Positions 23,360 to 23,452 of a stretch of DNA of 23,452 nucleotides are shown here, in pieces. The stretch lies in contig CALJSD010000030.1 of assembly GCA_937976325.1 (NCBI GenBank), forward strand, positions 1-23,452, given 5' to 3'. The notes under the pieces are model-generated. The model saw only the letters and a list, made by a program, of their open reading frames with translations. It was not told where the DNA came from and did not search any database. Position 1 is the stretch's first letter. The number at the start of each line of letters is the position of its first letter. Both the position numbers and the translations under genes were made by a program. This DNA comes from an uncultured Carnobacterium sp. GTDB taxonomy: Bacteria; Bacillota; Bacilli; Lactobacillales; Aerococcaceae.

Positions 23360-23452
23360 TATGCCATCACATCTTTCATTTTATTATGACCTGGTTTAAG
23401 ATAGATTTCATCTCCATTTGAGGATACATACTTGGCAATTGTACGTCCTGGT
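23359..23452 (-). CDS. C-terminal end of the gene upstream of pgmB (cut by the window)
   Basis: Thirty codons before the TAA at 23361-23359 are open and in frame, ending EIYLKPGHNKMKDVMA. The reading frame runs off the window edge. The stop overlaps the pgmB start codon, so the two are in one operon. By position a glycoside hydrolase family 65 phosphorylase or another glucan-degrading enzyme is likely, but the fragment itself is too short for me to recognise. Confidence 0.6.
   Translation of the reverse strand, partial: PGRTIAKYVSSNGDEIYLKPGHNKMKDVMA

Noticed and set aside
1..23452. CRISPR arrays, tRNA or rRNA genes, intact insertion sequences, prophage genes
   Set aside because: Looked for regular direct repeats with spacers, tRNA-like folds with CCA ends, transposase or integrase motifs and phage structural proteins; none was seen by eye. 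A covariance or profile search would be needed to exclude short RNAs fully.

Overview
The window looks like the chromosome of a low-to-moderate-GC Firmicute in the order Lactobacillales, perhaps Carnobacteriaceae or Aerococcaceae; the family is an inference. The pointers are two T-box leaders, strong AGGAGG-type ribosome binding sites, a streptococcal-type PsaA manganese lipoprotein, the tsaB-rimI-tsaD order and a zinc-free type B L31. Almost every gene is on the minus strand. The exception is an AraC-type regulator near the right end. No tRNA, rRNA, phage, intact insertion sequence or CRISPR array was seen.

Layout from left to right. 1-345: a gene-free stretch that is a long imperfect inverted repeat with two hairpins at its apex, ending at the terminator of rpmE2. 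350-6790: rpmE2, then a run that reads proS (behind a proline T-box) - galT - tsaB - double-domain rimI - tsaD. It joins prolyl-tRNA charging, a Leloir-pathway enzyme and the tRNA t6A machinery. 6807-7148: a MazG-like pyrophosphohydrolase. 7229-10713: a four-gene amino-acid ABC transporter operon behind its own promoter and a T-box. It has a family-3 binding lipoprotein and a polar-amino-acid permease. Its ATPase looks GlnQ-like in its N-terminal part and MetN-like in its C-terminal part, and it is followed by a MetI-type permease. 10750-11136: a small four-helix membrane protein of unknown role. 11217-13874: a manganese ABC transporter (ATPase, permease, PsaA lipoprotein) behind a DtxR/MntR-like operator and two abutting perfect palindromes. 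13941-15511: nagB, a Nudix hydrolase and a 42-residue membrane peptide. 15531-17974: pncB-nadE, the nicotinate salvage route to NAD. 18003-22686: rhamnose catabolism, with rhaBAD transcribed away from an AraC-type activator. 22691-23452: beta-phosphoglucomutase and the last codons of the gene upstream of it.

The most unusual item is the hybrid amino-acid transporter operon at 7229-10713. Two permeases from different ABC importer classes flank an ATPase that looks like a splice of the two matching ATPase families, and all of it sits under T-box control. The specifier is best read as CGC (Arg), but GCG (Ala) cannot be excluded. Other points worth attention are the fused tandem RimI with a degenerate first acetyl-CoA loop, the orphan galT inside the t6A operon, the palindromes in front of the manganese operon, the foldback element at 1-345, and the unlisted 42-residue peptide gene.
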